Positions 38,913 through 39,602 of a DNA stretch of 39,602 bases are shown one piece after another. The position numbers were made by a program, and so were the translations under genes. How positions within the stretch are numbered: position 1 is the stretch's first letter; each line of letters starts with the position of its first letter. The notes under the pieces are model-generated. The model was not told where the DNA came from. It did no database searches and was given only the letters and a program-made list of their open reading frames with translations. Source of the DNA: a virus; IMG/VR virus record IMGVR_UViG_3300025162_000013, positions 1-39,602 of that record; one strand, written 5' to 3'.

Positions 38913-39142
38913 TGGGTTTCTTTGAACAGACTGAACGCCCAGAGCGAAATTCCCGCCTTTGGTTTTCCAACATCCACAACTTAGAAGAACTTGAAGAAGC
39001 ATTAAGCTTCGCCAGAGGACTTCTTGAGGAGTGCGTGCTTGCAGGCAGGAAGACGACCATTGAGGTTTATACCGAGAAGCGGACTCCGAACGTCCAGCAA
39101 CCCGAAAGCAATATTCCGCATTATGCAGGAATGACCTCTTGA
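38912..39142 (+). CDS. Cassette gene 3, hypothetical (76 aa)
   Basis: SD GAAAGGAG at proper distance; ATG overlaps the previous TAA by one base. Helical protein (LEELEEALSFARGLLEECVL) with polar tail. Ends the cassette; a terminator-like element follows. Confidence 0.6.
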   Translation: MGFFEQTERPERNSRLWFSNIHNLEELEEALSFARGLLEECVLAGRKTTIEVYTEKRTPNVQQPESNIPHYAGMTS

Positions 39143-39146
39143 ATTA

Positions 39147-39180
39147 AGTGGCTGGGAGTCCACTCAAACTCCCATTCTTT
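39147..39180 (+). terminator. Terminator / H-type pseudoknot after the cassette (element E)
   Basis: TGGGAGT (39153-39159) / ACTCCCA (39168-39174) followed by TTCTTT is an intrinsic terminator. AGTGG (39147-39151) / CCACT (39160-39164) interlocks with it, giving a compact H-type pseudoknot option. Confidence 0.6.
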
Positions 39181-39222
39181 ATAAATTAAACTACCAATTA
39201 TAGTTATAAGATTGGTTTCATA

Positions 39223-39354
39223 GCCTTCGGGCGGCGATTGAGTAAAAACAATGGTTAATGACCATTACGGGCAACCGTGTCAGACTACGCAGGAACTGCT
39301 TTTAATGGCAAGCATTGTGGCGAATAGCCTACTTAACTACCAATGCGTTCCTGC
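39223..39354 (+). ncRNA. Dense tetraloop hairpins and three-way junction: candidate ncRNA
   Basis: GCC-TTCG-GGC (39223-39232), ATGGT-taatg-ACCAT (39251-39265), ACGG-GCAA-CCGT (39267-39278), then GCAGGAAC (39289-39296) / GTTCCTGC (39347-39354) enclosing TGC..GCA and GCATTG / CAATGC with GGC-gaata-GCC inside. Two ultra-stable loop types (UUCG, GCAA) and a tRNA-like three-way fold in about 130 bases argue for a functional RNA. No gene found in 39143-39422. Confidence 0.5.
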
Positions 39355-39374
39355 ATAGATAATAATAGTTAAGT

Positions 39375-39414
39375 CTATTAAGAGTATAAAATGAGTATAA
39401 TTATACTTTAATAG
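39375..39414. repeat. AT-rich inverted repeat before the endolysin leader
   Basis: CTATTAAgAGTATAA (39375-39389) pairs with TTATACTTTAATAG (39401-39414) with one bulge; a 14-bp perfect palindrome AGTATAATTATACT sits at 39394-39407. Could be an operator or leader hairpin for the lysis genes. Confidence 0.5.
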
Positions 39415-39422
39415 TTAAAAAA

Positions 39423-39479
39423 ATGAAGAAAAAAGCAAAGAAAAAAGTTAAGCATAAAATTAAAATTTATTATAGATGA
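39423..39479 (+). CDS. Lys-rich leader peptide before the endolysin (18 aa)
   Basis: MKKKAKKKVKHKIKIYYR, ending TGA that overlaps the endolysin ATG (ATGA at 39476). Size and overlap suggest translational coupling to lysis; as a protein it may be only a leader. Confidence 0.4.
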   Translation: MKKKAKKKVKHKIKIYYR

Positions 39480-39602
39480 ATAATCAAAATACAGGAGTTA
39501 TCGCTCCTAATATACAAAACACTGACTGGGTTTTAGGGTCAGATACTGGAATTTCCTATAAAGAAAACTGCCAAGACTGGACACCATATTTACCAGTCTA
39601 TG
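39476..39602 (+). repeat. Terminal redundancy identical to bases 1-127
   Basis: 127 bases at the end match the first 127 bases exactly, from the endolysin ATG onward. This marks a circular map of 39,475 bp; 127 is also a common assembler k-mer, so the repeat itself is likely an assembly overlap rather than a biological terminal repeat. Confidence 0.9.

Noticed and set aside
39267-39380. TCAGACTACGCAGG with AGACT/AGTCT pairing looked like a second group I intron
   Set aside because: No P1/IGS, no P4-P5 block, no J8/7 motif and no split gene around it.

Overview
The window is one complete circular phage genome of 39,475 bp. Bases 39476-39602 repeat bases 1-127 exactly, which is the overlap left when a circular or terminally redundant molecule is assembled. 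The DNA is AT-rich, with no integrase, repressor, tRNA or CRISPR array visible. The gene set (small and large terminase, portal, scaffold, HK97-like coat, adaptor-like protein, fibre and spike proteins, virion transglycosylase; no tape measure or sheath) fits a lytic, short-tailed (podovirus-like) tailed phage. Most starts lack a Shine-Dalgarno (SD) and follow A-rich leaders, yet the promoters are near-consensus sigma-70. The transglycosylase and the 38.5-39.1 kb proteins remind me of Patescibacteria/CPR proteins; the host assignment is inference only.

Layout. 39.42-1.33 kb (through the junction): lysis block with a Cys-peptidase/PG-binding endolysin, a holin-like protein and small membrane proteins, ending at a terminator. 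1.34-8.06 kb, leftward: early operon of about 25 small genes, ending promoter-proximally in a RecB-like nuclease, an ssDNA-binding protein and a conserved phage protein; it holds two genes broken by in-frame TAA and a MITE-like insertion. 8.07-8.43 kb: divergent control region with two promoters, a structured leader RNA and a leader-peptide/attenuator. 8.43-14.8 kb, rightward early genes: replication initiator with iterons, NinG, and a GroES/GroEL pair with an HNH gene between a GroEL-like fragment and the full gene. 14.8-24 kb: terminases, portal, basic small proteins, scaffold, coat gene interrupted by a group I intron, decoration proteins. 24-38.4 kb: neck, tail, fibre and internal proteins, transglycosylase and membrane proteins. 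38.4-39.14 kb: three genes of different base composition with strong SD sites. 39.14-39.42 kb: dense RNA-like hairpins.

How it works together. Divergent promoters near 8.2-8.3 kb drive recombination genes leftward and replication, chaperonin and packaging genes rightward. A consensus promoter at 16.84 kb starts the portal and virion operon behind a long folded leader. The chaperonin pair probably helps fold virion proteins.

The most unusual content is RNA: a group I intron in the coat gene; two diverged copies of one structured RNA (8.07-8.17 kb minus, 10.5-10.64 kb plus) whose helices covary; and a set of interleaved inverted repeats (order a-b-a'-b') just before genes, including two homologous ones before two HNH genes.
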